A DNA stretch of 64,000 bases from Anas platyrhynchos (lineage: Eukaryota; Chordata; Aves; Anseriformes; Anatidae): the NCBI RefSeq assembly GCF_047663525.1, contig NC_092602.1, forward strand, positions 5,711,501 to 5,775,500, read 5' to 3'. Shown one piece after another: positions 38,450-52,000 of this stretch (position 1 is its first letter; every line of letters begins with the position of its first letter). Under the pieces are notes generated by a model. It worked only from the letters and a program-made list of their open reading frames with translations, had not been told where the DNA came from and ran no database searches. A program made the translations under genes and the position numbers.

Positions 38450-39562
38450 GCAGCGTTACCTTGGACATCACCAGTTACCTCAGAGACCGCCGTGGTGCTG
38501 CCTCAGACATGGCGGTGGTGTTACCTCAGATGTGATGGCAGATACGATGCGTTAGACATCGCCAGGTCGTAATAGCAGCCACAGCAGCAGATGCCGTGGT
38601 GTCACCTCAGTCCCTACGGTGGTGTTACCACAGCAAGTGCGTTACCTCAGACATCGCAGTGTCACCTCAGGTATTACCGCAGCCATGGAGGTGGCGTTAC
38701 CTCAGGTGTTGCCACATATCTGGTGTCTGCATTCCCTTAGTATTTTAGGGACGTGGTTTAGCGGGTGATATTGGTGGTAGGGGGGTGGTTAGACCATATG
38801 ATATTGGAGCTCTTTTCCAGACTTAATGATTCTATGATAACACAGCCACGGTGGTGGCATTCCCTCAGGTATTACCACAGCCACATCAGTGGCAGTGTAA
38901 CCTCAGGTATTACTGCAGCCATGGAGATGGCGTTACCTCAGGTACCACCATATAGGTGCTGGCAGCATTCCCTCAAGTATTATCACAGCCACGTTGGTAC
39001 AGTGTTACCCCAGGTGTTACCACAGCCACGGAGGTAACAGCGTTACCTCAGGTATTACTGCAGCCATGAAGATGGGGTTACCTCTGGTATTACCAGAGCC
39101 ACAGCAGTGGCATTCCCTCAGATATTACTGCAGCCATGGAGATGGGGTTACCTCAAGTACCACCATGTATGTGCTGGCAGCATTCCCTTGAGCATTATCA
39201 GAGCCATGCTGGCAGCAGTGTTTTACCAGAGCCATGGTGGTGGCATTCCCTCAGACGTTACCAGAGCCATAGAGGTGGTGTTACCTCAGGTATTACTAGG
39301 GCCATGCTAGTGGCATTCCCTCAAGTATTACCGCAGCCATGGCAGTGTTACCTCAGGAATTACCACAGTCATGGCAGCATTACCTCAGGTATCACCACAG
39401 CCATAGCAGTGGCATTCCCTCAGGCATTACCACAGCCATGGCAGCGTTACTTCAGGTATTCCCGCAGCCATGGCAGTGGTATTCCCTCAGGTACTCCCAC
39501 AGCCATGGCGGCGTTACCTCAGATACTACCACAGCCACAGCAGCGGCACCCCCACAGCCATG
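38450..39562. repeat. Minisatellite with 32-35 bp units upstream of FBXO21
   Basis: The unit resembles gtggcattccctcaggtatt followed by accacagccatg, alternating with a form that begins gcgttacctcag. Copies are recognisable across more than 1 kb, degenerate at the 5' end and cleaner from about 38840 to 39540. The array runs directly into the GC-rich FBXO21 promoter. Open frames through it (for example 39136-39651) are products of the repeat period and not genes. Confidence 0.9.
38745..38838 (+). mobile_element. CR1 retroposon 3' end inside the minisatellite
   Basis: Starts ttagggacgtggttta and ends with the CR1 hallmark aatgattctatgat, with gctcttttccag before it. Repeat-unit sequence on both sides (cattcccttagtatt before, aacacagccacgg after) joins into one unit when the element is removed, so it appears inserted into an existing unit. 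Confidence 0.8.
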
Positions 39563-39828
39563 GCGGCGGCGGCGGCAGCGCCACCCCCAGCAATCCTCCC
39601 CCCTGCCCGGCCAGCCCCGTTGGCACGATGCAGACAGCCCAAAGCTGGTAGGGACGGGCAGCGCTCGGGGGAAGGGGGGGCAGCCATACAACTCCCCTCT
39701 CCAGCGTGAACTTTACAGACGCTCCCTAGCGCCCGCATTGCCGGCCGAGGAAGGAAGCGACGCTCCCTAAGCCCTGCCCGCAGGGGAAGGGAGGAGGGGG
39801 GTGGGAGCCGCTCAGGTAAACACCCAAG
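39563..39828 (+). promoter_or_regulatory. FBXO21: FBXO21 GC-rich promoter and 5' UTR
   Basis: GC-rich sequence with (GGC)n, no TATA box in the usual place, and a YY1-type motif caagatggcggc at 39825-39836 that overlaps the start codon. This looks like a CpG-island housekeeping promoter. The exact transcription start cannot be seen. Confidence 0.6.
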
Positions 39829-40037
39829 ATGGCGGCGGCGGCGGGAGGAGGAGGAGGAGGCGGTGGCGGCGGCGGGCGGCCGGGCCTGGCGGAGCTGCCC
39901 GGGGAGCTGCTGGAGCTGATCCTGTGCTGCGGGGTGCTGGGCGCCGCCGACATCGGGAGGGTGGCCTGCACCTGCCGCCGCCTGCGGGACGCCTGCCAGC
40001 CCCGCGGCAAGGTGTGGCGGGAATGCTTCCGCCTCAG
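39829..40037 (+). CDS. FBXO21: FBXO21 exon 1, F-box
   Basis: Starts MAAAA, then 11 glycines, then RPGLAELPGELLELILCC and DIGRVACTCRRLRDACQ. The F-box contacts SKP1. The human N-terminus is longer and not glycine-rich. Donor gtgggc, two bases into an Arg codon. Confidence 0.95.
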
Positions 40038-43000
40038 GTGGGCAGCGCCCGGGGGGCGGGCGGCGGGAGGGAGAGGAGGAGGAGGAGGAGGAGGAGGGGA
40101 GGAAGAGGGAGGAGGAGGAAGAGGAGGAGAAGGGGGAGGAGGGAGAGGAGGGGAGGAAGTAGAACGGGAGGAGGGGGGAGGAAGAGGAGGAGGAGGAAGA
40201 GCAGGAGGTAGAGGAGGAGGAGGAGGAAGAAGAAGAGGGAAAAGAGGAGAAGGAAGAGGAGGAAAAGGAGGAGGAGGAGGAAGAGGAGGAGGAGGAGGAG
40301 GAGGAATAACAGGAGGAAGAGGAGGAGGTAGAGGAATAGGAGGAAGAAGAGGATAAAAAGGAAGTAGAGGAATAGGAGGTGGAGGATGAGAAGGAAAAGG
40401 AAGAGGAGGAAAAAGAGGAAGAGGAGGAGAAGAATACGATGAAGAAGAGGATGAGGAGGGATAGGAGGAAGTAGAAGAGGAGGAAGTAGAGGAGAAGGGG
40501 GAGGAACAGGAGGAAGAAGAAAGGAGGAGGGGTAGGTGGAATAGGAGGAGGAGAAGTGGGGGTGAGGAAGAAGAGAAGATAAAAGAGGAGAAGGAGGAAG
40601 AAATGGAGGTGGAAGAGGAGGAAGAAGGGAGGGGGACAGGGTGCACGCACTGTGGCTGTCTGCTGGCCTCCCGGCCCGACTGCGCTGTGCTCTCGTTTTT
40701 TTGCAGCCACAGAGGTTTGTCCTGTCCCAGGAGGAGGCTTTGGGTTAATGTTTGCTGCTTGGGGTTTCATTTAGCCCCAGGGTGGTCTCAGTGTGCCTTG
40801 CAGGGGGCACAGCCCTGCCGAAACCCCTGGAGCTGTTGAATTGGTTGCGTTGCTTCCTTTCATGGCTGCAGGAGCACCAGGCGTTCGCTGGGGCCACCAG
40901 CCTGTCTAGAGCAGGGCACGCTCATCTGCTGCCTGCTTTTGTCCGTGTTTTGGCACAGGAAAAGCAGCAGTATGCCTGTAAACACTTGGCTTGGAGAACT
41001 CAGCAGAGTTAAACGAGGGGGTTATTCCCTCTCCTCCCTTGAAAAAAGGCTGCCTGACAATTACAGCCTCCCCTTTTCAGCAAGCTAGAGCTTGGCATGG
41101 CTGGCCAAGTATTTTCACCAGTTCAGCGGTTCTAATTTCTGAAGTGAACCTGAACTTCTACAAGTGCTTCAGATCCGACAGTTGAAATTGAGTGTGGTGG
41201 GCGATTAGCACATGCTGCAGTCCTCCTCTGTCTCTGATAATAGAGCTTTTGGCAGGAGTGTGCATGTTGACCTCGTCCTCCTGGCAGGATTCCACCTTGC
41301 GTAATTATGTTTTATTTTCCAAAAATCATCAATGTAATTTCAACCCAAGAAATCATTGTTTCTCCTGCTACAATAAATGATCGTAACTGTTATTACGACG
41401 TGGCTGCATTTCAGCGATAGATGAACAGCCAGGGATCCATTAGGAGAAAGGTTACTGTGTGATGTGAAGCTATTTGGTTAGTCTTTGACTTTATTGTGTA
41501 ACTGCGATGGCAGTGTAGTTTTATTTTTAACAGGCAGTAAAATATCTGCAGGGTGTGGATGGACAGAACAGTGCCTTTTGGTCTGTTGCTAAAAATTATT
41601 ATATGGAAGTAGTGATTTAAATATTTGTCTGTAAGTATGCAGGTAGGGATATAAGAATTATTGTGTGTGTATATATGTATTATTATATATATAAATACAT
41701 ACTTAACACATGTAAATTACTATTTTTATATATTTATATAAATAACCTGAAAAGAACCTAAGGCAATTCATGTAGTTGAAGAAAGATAACACTGTAAAAA
41801 AACAATGTTAACCAACAGAATGTCAAAATGTGGGGAAAAAAAGCCCCCATGCAAATTACAGGAGGCTTTTCTCTTGTCTTTCTGTCCCATGCTGTCCAAA
41901 ATATTTCCACCTATGCTCATCCTGCCTCACATTCATACCCAAATGGTCTTTGTACCTTCAGAAGAGTCACGGGTATAGCTGCACTGGCATATATTTTATT
42001 GCGTAGGGCTGTGTAATGACAGCACGTTCCCACTTCACTAGGAAAGGTGCTGTTGGGGGTAATTGACCCCAAAACACTGCCTTTAAGTTAGGCTTTCTGT
42101 TCGCATACCTTGAAATGCTTCTTATTAAGCTATAAATCGTGTGTTAGCTTTTAGGCTTGGTAAAGCAGGTCCAGCTTTCTTTTACATGAAAGGGGTTTGG
42201 TTTGGGGTTTATTTTTTAATATTTCTTATATTAAAAATGACCTGCAAAGTCATCTAGCTGTCACGATTTGACTTCAGAACTCTGTCTCCCTACAGCAGAT
42301 GCTGCCACCAGCAAGGTAGTAGAGGAAGCTCTGGTTTGTGCATCCTTTTAATTAGACCCACAAGGGTAGGAGGAAGAACACAAGACAATGAATTCTCATT
42401 GTTAGTTGGCAAGTTAGCTTGAACGTGGTACATCTTCAGAATGGCAAACTTTTCTATTATAAAACTCTTATTTGTTTTACTGATGCAATACCTGTGTTTA
42501 TCTTGGAAAGCTCTAAAGGAAATTTCAGAAGTGTTCAGCAGGTATAGATATTGAAATACCTGGTGTACGAACCTTTTGAAGGTTTCCTGTTAACATTTGC
42601 TGTTGACAGGCCACAGGAGAGCTTACTTTTAAAATAACCAGTAATATTGAGTTGAAATCAGTTGGATTTATGCTTTGATGCCCGAGTCAGTCATTGGATT
42701 AATTTGTACGATTACATCTGAGGTTGTATTGTCTCTTGTCAGTGGCTCAGCTCCTCAAGCCATATGGTTACAACTTTTCACAGTTCTGGAGATCCTCAGC
42801 GATGCTGAAATATTAATGAACCTGTTCGCTTCTGTCTTGTTGTGTAGGTGGCCATCGCTGCTGAAATACTACAGCCACACAGACGGTGTTAGCTGGCTTG
42901 AAGAATACAAAGCGCGGCACAATGCTGGACTAGAAGCCCAGAGAATTGTAGCTTCGTTCTCCAAAAGGTTCTTTTCAGAGCACGTAAGTCATCCCTGTGC

Positions 43001-46000
43001 ATGTGCAGTAGCCTAGCTGTTTGGTTAGTACTTTGTAGCAGTTTCAGGTCTCTCCCCACGTATTTTTCAGCTGTGCGGTCAAAATTCCTGTTGCCTCACT
43101 TTATGTGAGAATGCTAGACTGCCGGCCAAAATGAGAGATGGTCCAAAATCCAAAGGTACAAACTGCGCAGAGTCCAAGGCACATTCTGCAGACCACATGG
43201 CTGTTGCTGAGATCCTCATTGTGTCTTTATGAGCTCTTTGCTCATCACTGCATGTTCAGACCTGGCTCTAGGAGCTCAGCGACTTCTAAGGACCGATAGT
43301 TTCTCTGCACATACCACAGCCTATCAATTCATCTCCCTGCAGGCCTCATGCAAGGATATGCTCCTCTGAGAGTTGTCAGGAGTAATTTGAAAGCAGGACT
43401 GAGACGCAATAGGTTCACTGAATTGGAAAGCATATTATTCAAACTCTTTACCTAACCATGACACCACACTTACGTGTCTTGTGTAAAAAGTGAAAATTTA
43501 GTCTCTCAGAAAAACTTACTTAAGCATGGAACATCAGTTTCATTGTTTGCTCAGTTGGTGGCTGTGGGTTTTGGCTACCTATAAGGTTTGGGTCAACCTG
43601 AAATTCTGTGAAATAAACTTAAAAGCTGCACATAACTAAAGCTGAATTAAAAAGTTCATGCTAGAGCCAGTAAATGGCCACTCCTCTCTATCTCCTTTGC
43701 AAATACATTGTGGTCCAGTGAAGAAATCCCTGGAGGCATTGGAGACCCACATTGAAGTCTGATTTTATGCTGGCAACTGTTTTTTGTTTTTTTTTTTTTT
43801 CCCCCAGAGAGAAAGGCCATGAGGCCAGTAGAAAATTAGGAGATGCATATGTCTTGGCTCTTCTTTTTGACCTATTCCACTGTGGTTGCAGCAGCTAGAC
43901 ATTTTAATGTGGTGAAATGTGTGTCAGGGCATTAACCGACCGCAGAGCCTCCTGGCTTCCTACTGTTTCAATCACGTATGCAAGAACTGTTGAGAGACCA
44001 TTACTCAGCAATACCCGAATTCCTAAAAATTAGGACTGTCTCCTGTGGGGCTAGAAACTGCAGCTTGCTTCTCTGCTTAGAAGTGCAGGGAGGAGACTTT
44101 TCAACCCAATTCTGCTAGATCCAGTGGAGTGCCACTAAGATACAGTATAATAGGAATCCCATTTTTTTCCTTAAATTTTGTTAATCTCCTGTATTGAAAA
44201 GCTTGAAAGCAAATAAGATTTTTTACAGTTCAACCAGAGTTTAAAAATTCCAATTTTTGCAAGAAAATGTTACGAATATAGACACACAAATGATTGTTTC
44301 AGATATTTTTTTAGATTAACAACCTGATAGCTCCAGTTTGGCCCTTGTCAATATTGCTTAAACAGTTGAGGTTTGAGACTGAAATTAAAGCTCCTGCTCC
44401 TTCGTTCATTTCTCCAGGAGCAATCTGCTACTCTAGGGAGGGTATGGAGAGGTTTAGTCAACCACAGGCAGTTGTTTCCACCTTAAAGCTTGGGCCCAAC
44501 CTGCGTGTGATCTGATATGCCAGGGCTGGTCCATACACCTCTGCAGGAGCCCCAAATGCTGTAGTAGTTAGCTCAGATTGCTGTAGGGTTTTGAGACTTT
44601 CTATGAAATCACGTTCTTCAGGAAACAATCTCTTGTGCTCTGCATAATTCAGCGTCTGATTTGGCAGGTCCCCTGTGATGGATTCAGTGACATCGAGACT
44701 CTTGGATGCCCAAGTCACTTCTTTGAGGATGAGCTGATGTGTATCCTTAACATGGAAGGAAGGTAAGAAAGAACACGAAGTATTAGAAGTGGAAGGGATT
44801 TTCTCCTTTCAGTGGCTAAAGAAGAATGGTACTGTGATGGGTGCCTGATGTCAGCTTCACTCCTTTTGTCACCCCAAAAACCAACAACCCCAGCCTTACT
44901 GAGGCTGGGGAGAATTACTGTGCGTTTAATTGCAGAACACGTTTAATACTCCCAGAAGAACCCGTGTAAACCATTCTACAAGAAGGAGGTCCCCTGGCTT
45001 CGTGTTGCTGTTTGTTGCTTGCTTGTTTCCTTGCAAGTTCACAACAGTTCTCTCAGTATGGGCCTACAACACAGGAGGGAACAGCAGTACTTCACTGTGG
45101 ATTGCCACCGTAAATCCCTCCCCACATCATGAAACCACAGCCTTTTTTTTTTTTTTTTTTTTAACCTCTTCTGTTGCCTTTCTTAGCTGTAGTAGATAGG
45201 TACGTTTTTTGTCCCCAAATAAGCATCTGAGTTTAATTGAACCACTGCAAAATTTGCAGCTTGGTAAATTCTTTGGACAGGTGAAATGCCAAGTGGGTAA
45301 ATAAAATTTTTGGTTCACATCTGCCTGGGTGTTCTCATTACCATGGGTAACACTGAGCAAGATGAATAGATCACAGGCTTGCTTAAAGGCTTTTCTGCTG
45401 GTACCATATAAACAATGCTGTTTTTGCTGTGATACAAAGCAGCAATACATTTGTCTTAATGGGGTCTAATAGCCTTGATTAAAGGGACTGTTAGTGGAGC
45501 TTGGAAAAACATAACTGGAATGACAATCATCTCATTTTTGCTTTTTCACATCCATTTTATTACCTTCTCTATTTGAACTGGGACTAAACATCTCTCATTT
45601 GACAACTGGTTAAAAAGCTTTTGAGCCTTCGCACTGGCCAAATGCCTCCCAATAAAGCAGAATTGATGCTAATTACACCCTGATTAAGCTGTAGTCTTTG
45701 CCATTCAGGAGCATTAGGCTAAATCATTTCCCTGGAAGATATCCCAATAAAGCAGTTGTCCCTATTGAGCTTCCCAACGTATTGGAAGAGGATGAAGTGT
45801 TATGAGGTTTGATTGTTCTCCTGTTCATTAGGATGGAGAAGACTGATTTGACCTGCAATCTGGAGGAGAGAACAGGCAAGCGGGAAAAAGGTTTTTTCAT
45901 GAAGAAAAGAGCTGGACTTATTTTAAAAATATGGCAAAGACAGAGCCAGGATGTCAGCAGAATCCTCTCTTGTGTTTGTGTCTGTTTTTATTTTTTGATT

Positions 46001-49000
46001 TTTGGTTTTGGGGGGCACCATTCCTAACTATTTGGTGTAAAAGTGTGTGCTGAAGCAATGGGTAACCCATTGCTGAAGGCCAGGGCTTGCTCAGATGCAT
46101 GTGATTTGAATGCCTCTACGTTGGGCTGTCATATTTCCAGTGACCTCTTCAAATCAGCTCTCTGCTGCTTTTTGGGCACTCTGCCTTCACTTCTTAATAT
46201 AGAAAATGTAAGGGATTTTACTATGAAAACTGTAAGGTTTTGGATTGTGTGATCTACAGGCCAACTATTGGTCCCTTCCAGCCTTTTTTGAGTAAAAAAG
46301 ACATTTTTCTCTGGCAATTTTGTTCTGAATATTATTGGACGTACATTCCTGTCTCTCATCACTTTTTTTTAATTGGTGAAATGATATTTTAATATTCTGG
46401 GGGGACACAGTCAGAGGACATTTTGTGAATAAAATATTGTATTTCATTCAGATATTCCTGAACTACTTTAAGCAGGATCTGTGTTGTTTCCTGTGATACT
46501 ATATCTTCTCAAAATGCTATCTTAGTGGCAAGATAAAAACTGAAGATGATGGGGACAATATTTTGCAAGCGTTGTAAGTTGTTTCTTTTGATGATAAGTA
46601 TGCTCTTAATATTTACCTCTTTGGCTGACTCTGTGGTGTCATTGGTCTTGTTCAGAAAAGCAATGTCTAAAATGCAGATGTCTTCACTGGAAAAGTTAAA
46701 TGGAATGTTCACTCTTGAAGTGCTTGTCTAATACAACTTCTTGTGTTTCATTGTGCAGGAAAGGCCTCACCTGGAAGTATTATGCAAAGAAAATTCTCTA
46801 CTTCCTACGGCAACAGAACATATTAAAAAATCTGAAGGAGTATCTTCAACGCCCTACTGATCAGCAGTCATTTTTAGAGGGTAAGTCCTTAGCAGAAGTC
46901 CGATGCAGAGCAGTTAATGACAGCTTTCCATCATTGTTGCTTTACTTGAAGAGAAGCTTCCTTGCTTACATATCAACTAGCCCCTGGACAGCGACTCAGA
47001 ATTAAGTTAGGATTTTTGCTGTACCTAAAATCCTTAAAAAATTATGGTAATTGCATAGCATTACATCAAAAAATCAGCATTCCACTCGTTTCTTTCTCTG
47101 CTTTATGCTCAAGTAGTTGTGCATGGACAGGTAAACAGAGAAGCAATGGAAAAAAGTTAAAATACTTGGATTTGAACAGTGCAGTGAAGAGATCAGCAGT
47201 AGTTCAGCATCCTGACCAGCTGACATTGCAGAAGCATTTTAACTGTGGCCTAGGGGCTGAACAGGGCCTATTAGACCGCGTGATCTGATTTCAGGTCAGC
47301 TCCCTACCATCTCCTTTCCCCAGAAAGGGGAAAAATCTCTCTCCTTTCTCCTTGGACAAGAGCAAGGAGCATGCTGCAGGCAGGGTGAATCAGTGCAGGT
47401 GAATTGATTGCAGGTGAATATAGTTGATTCCAAAGGTTGGGCAATATGGAGGCTTTGGAAAGAGCATGGTTGACAAGATGACAAGGAGATTATTCTGAGA
47501 AAGGGCTATTTTTTTTCTGCAGAAGTTTGACAGGAGAGGGTTGGGCAGAAGAAAAATGAAAATCTGTTATAGCGGGTTTCTGACAGGAAGATGGAGGGCA
47601 GGCATGGAAGGATGAATGTAGCAGAAGAGGGAGCATTGAGCAAGAATGATGGCGATTGAGGATGTGGCAGGAAGAAATCAGAACTGACGCAGAAGTGAAG
47701 TTGAGGTTGTTTGAGGATCTGAACAAGAAACATGAGCTGGGAGGATGCCAGGAGATGCAGTGTGACAGGAGTTGGCTGGTTAAGTAAGACTTGTCCAGCA
47801 GCATACTTGCTCAATGTACAAATCTATTGCTTTCCTTTTCAGAAAGGTGGGGTGGGAAGTACAGAATCTAACTGGCATTTATCATTGTCAGCTTGTTCTC
47901 TGCATTTTGTGATAAATCCAATATACAAATTAGAGTTTTGAGAAGAAAGTTGTTGTGTTGTGCTGCAATTGCTTGCTGTATGCCATAGATTTGGAATTTA
48001 GAGTAGACAAAAATAAGCAAAAAACAAAACAAAACAAAAACAAAACAAAAAACAACTGAAGTCCTGTTTCTTATGTAGTTTGTTTTTTCCAGGTGCCGTT
48101 TTAATTGACCAATATTGTAACCCGCTGTCAGACATCTGCTTAAAAAGTGTCCAGGCACAGGTGGATGATATCACTGATAAAGTGCGCAAAGTCCTTCGGA
48201 CGAAAAATGCGAGGCACCCCAGCTTGGCTTCCAAGGCAGGTACTGTATAAAAGCATATGCTTTACTGCAGACCATTTCTGCAGGTCTCAACAGAGGCAGA
48301 TAAGGTGAAACAGCTGTTGAATTATTGCAGCTTAAAGCATTATTGTCCTTCATCCCATTGAAGCATGTTCTGACATTTGCTTAAACTATCATTCAGGCAG
48401 CAGCTGTTTGTTCAGCCGCAGAAGCTCGATAGCCCAAGGTTGTCCATCTGATGCTGTCTAGGCAAAAAGGATTGGTTTGTGGTGGTGTTATTTTTTTTTC
48501 GTTTGTCCCTGAAGTCTTAAGCAGTCCTGATGTGTGTAGCAGAGCCGTGGGACAGGTCCTTTCCTCAGCAAGTCTTGGCAAGTCAGCAGCAATAGAAAAG
48601 GTATAGGTTTTACCATCTCCAAAGGTCAGGCAGCATCTTACTTCTTGTGTTTTTATAAGCATTAGTCTAATCTTTGCTGTTTTTCAAAGAGGGAATGACT
48701 GGTCTGTCTGTGTCTGTATATCTAGAGTGGTCAAACTGGGACTCGAGCAGTGAAAGCCCACTTCCCATGCCTGGCCGGTGAGACTGTCCAGCTACAGTGC
48801 TGTGCTGGCACGGGGTGGTCAGGGTCAGGTCCTGCAGCTGCAGGAGGAAGCAAGGCAGAACTGATACACAGCTGAGGTGTGTGGCAATCCGCTGAGCCAG
48901 GCCACACCGTAAGCAGAGCACTAGGGCTGTGTGCTCCAGCCAATCTCTTGACTATTTGAATCAAGATGTCTTTATGTTCTTTGTACATAAAGGAATTTTG

Positions 49001-52000
49001 CTATGAGGTTCAGTGCATGAAGGTTAAGTATGCTTGTCTTCTCTGTCTTTATTGCTCTTTGCGTGTTTTCAGGAGAGGTCCTGATTCCAGAAGTGGAGCT
49101 TCAGCGGCAGGTACTTGATGCTATGAATTGTGTCCTGTATGAGCAGTTAAAATACAAAGGAAATGAGCTGGATTACTATAACTCCCTGAATTCATACATT
49201 CACCAGGTACGTGCATGTTAGGCAGAACCTAGGAGGCTGCAAGGCTTGAAACGCTACTTGTGGTGTTTCATGTGACAAAATGTAGTCAAAAAAAAAATCT
49301 GTCTCTGAAGAGTAATTTCCTGTAAATTTCCTGTCATCTTTTAGTGCATATTCAGTTAAGTTGGTGTGTTTTCATTTGTGAATTAAAACCTTGGAGTTTC
49401 TTTTTTTTTTCTTTCTTAATATCCCCCACTTTTCTATCTGTCCAGGTTTTGATCCGCAGGACAGGAATTCCCATCAGTTTGTCCGTGCTTTATTTAACAA
49501 TTGCCAGGCAGCTGGGAGTCAAACTTGAGCCAGTCAACTTCCCTAGTCATTTTCTGCTGCGATGGTGTCAAGGAAAAGAAGGGTAAGTGATCTGCTGTGT
49601 TTTGAAGTTTTATCATTTTATTTTTTTTATAAAAGCCACAAGGAATTTACAGCTCCAGAATTTAATTATTTTCCATCCATAATTATAAGGAAAAGATCAG
49701 CTGTCTAGATAAACTTTCCCAGAACTCAGTTCTTCTGTTAAGGAAATATAACAGATTTCCTGAGTGTGAAATAGTAGTATGAGGTGATTGTTCTCCTGTT
49801 TAATAAGATTACAAAAAAAAAAAAAAAAAGAAAAAAAAAAGAAAAAAAGTGCTTATTTCACTTGACCTTTCACACAGAACAGCTCTTAGAGGCCATTGCG
49901 GTTGTACTGTGCACTCTTTCAATTCTCTGAGTCAGTGCAGGCCAAACCTTTGACCAGATTGTGATCAATTTACAGAAATGTATATTTTGTGAATGACATC
50001 AGCAGTCCAATTCAGAGCCATGTTTTTGTCTATATATACCGCTTCTGGCAGTAGGCTTCAGATGCCATATGTGTGGGCTCTGTTACACTTTACAGTGCAG
50101 CAGCATCATGTAATGTAGCAATAAATACAGCAAACCTGAAAATATGTGAAGGAAAGAACTGGCACAATGGAGTGAAAAACGAGAGAGAAGGTAGCAGGTG
50201 ATCTCTTTGTACGAGGGAGGGAGCTGAGGTATGAATGGCGCATTTTTAGAAACAAGCTTGAAAGTGCTAGGAGAACAGAAATAGGTAATCCTGCTTTACC
50301 ACAAGGCCCAGCATCACAGCTTGGTTTCCTTGATGTCTTATTAGAAGCACAGATATTTTTGACTACACTTACATTGACGCCTTTGGGAAGGGGAAGCAGC
50401 TGACCGTGAAGGAGTGCGAGTACCTTATAGGCCACCACGTGACGGAGGAGTTCTATGGGGTGGTGACTTCGAAGGAGGTCCTGCAGCGCATGGTGGGAAA
50501 CCTCTTAAACCTGGGCAAGCGGTGAGTTGTAACTGAAGTCATCTGGCCCGTAAGTGCTGTGGGGGAAAAAAGGGCCCATGGTGTGCTGTCTGCCTGTCTG
50601 ATACTGCCTCTTCGCAGTACTGGAGTGAGTGCTTTAAAAAGGCATCAGTCACACCAGGCAGTCTTGAAAGCTCTGGATGTCACATCGCAGTGTCTAGTTG
50701 CTTTTGATCACCTCCTGCAACAGTATTGCTTGGAAGCAAGAATAGATAGTTTTCACTCAAGAAAATGGACACAACTGTGTTGTGTTTTTTTTTTTTTTAC
50801 TATGTGAAAAGCAGATAGGAACTGTTCCCTTGAGGGCAGAGACCTTTATGATGACCAGGTAGGCATAAACCATATGCTTAAATGAGTAGATGGTGGTGTT
50901 GGATTGTTAACAATCTGCTTTTGTTTTCAAATGTCCTGCTAATCACTTTCCCAAGTAGCAACAGACAGAAATCAGAGAGTAAAAGCATCGCTTTAGGTGT
51001 AATTAAGCAAGGGGAACAAAAGCAAATTTCAGAAGGAAGTGACAGAGTGAATTTTATGAGTATGATCATTTGACCAAGTAGAATACTGGTGAAGTGGGAG
51101 GGTAGAGGCCGGTTTTCAATTGTGTAGCATTTTCCCTTTCCAGCAGGCTGTTGGATGTGATGAGTGACTCCAGGGCTGACTGTCACTTACATGGAGTGAG
51201 CATGCCTGTACCTGCAGCACTGCTTTTGGTGGCTATCCCTGTACACTGGCGTATTAGGGATAGGAACTGAAGAGCTAGCCTTACAATTGAGTTTCTTTTT
51301 TGCTGGCAGAGAAAGCACTGATCAGTCTTATCAACTCTTGAGAGACTCGTTGGATCTGTACCTGGCCATGTATCCGGACAATGTGCAGCATCTAATGCTC
51401 CAGGCTAGGTTATACTTCCACCTGGGAATCTGGCCAGAAAAGGTACCTCGCCACTCGGTCATATGTTTTCTGATAGGCTAAGCATTATTAACACTAGTCT
51501 ATTGATTTTTGGACTACATCAACTTGCATTACAGTCTGCCACAAGTTGTTTCTCTAATAAACGCAATTGAACGAGTTATCACATTTCGGTGAATCAATTT
51601 CTACTACGTGAAGCGAGGAAAGAGGATGACTCTTGCTTGCTCTAGGGGAAACTCGTGAGCAGCCTCAAGTCTGAGTCATAATTTATGATTTACAGCCCCG
51701 GTCTGACAATTTGTCTTAAAACCAATACTGTGGACTTGTAGCTAGCTGTAAAGTGTAAGAGGTAAGGACTCGGTATGCCTAGATTGAGGTGGTGGTGATA
51801 GGAGTCTGGCTGGAGTCACAGGAAAGGAACAATTACCATATCAGGAAACCTGTAGGAAATTATCTTTTGCAAACAACAAAGCTGTTCTCTGAAACTTTAG
51901 GTACACAATCAGCGGCTCTTGTGAAAAAGCAACTTAAAAAAGAATCCCAAGGACAGGGCTGCTAACATCACCTTCAGCCTTGAAGAATCCTGTGAGTGTG

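Noticed and set aside
39136..39651. Plus-strand frames of 143-171 codons through the minisatellite
   Set aside because: Open only because of the repeat unit; several frames are open and the translation is a simple repeat.
39526..40770. 414-codon minus-strand frame rich in Ser, Pro and Phe
   Set aside because: It is the complement of the (GGA)n purine tract; runs of TCC and CTC are open in any frame. No domain and no splice logic.
44458..44718. 86-codon minus-strand frame
   Set aside because: It is partly antisense to FBXO21 exon 3 and has no features of its own.
46247..46283. Possible CR1 3' end in FBXO21 intron 3
   Set aside because: Too short, lacks the terminal ATTCTATG motif; chance similarity is possible.
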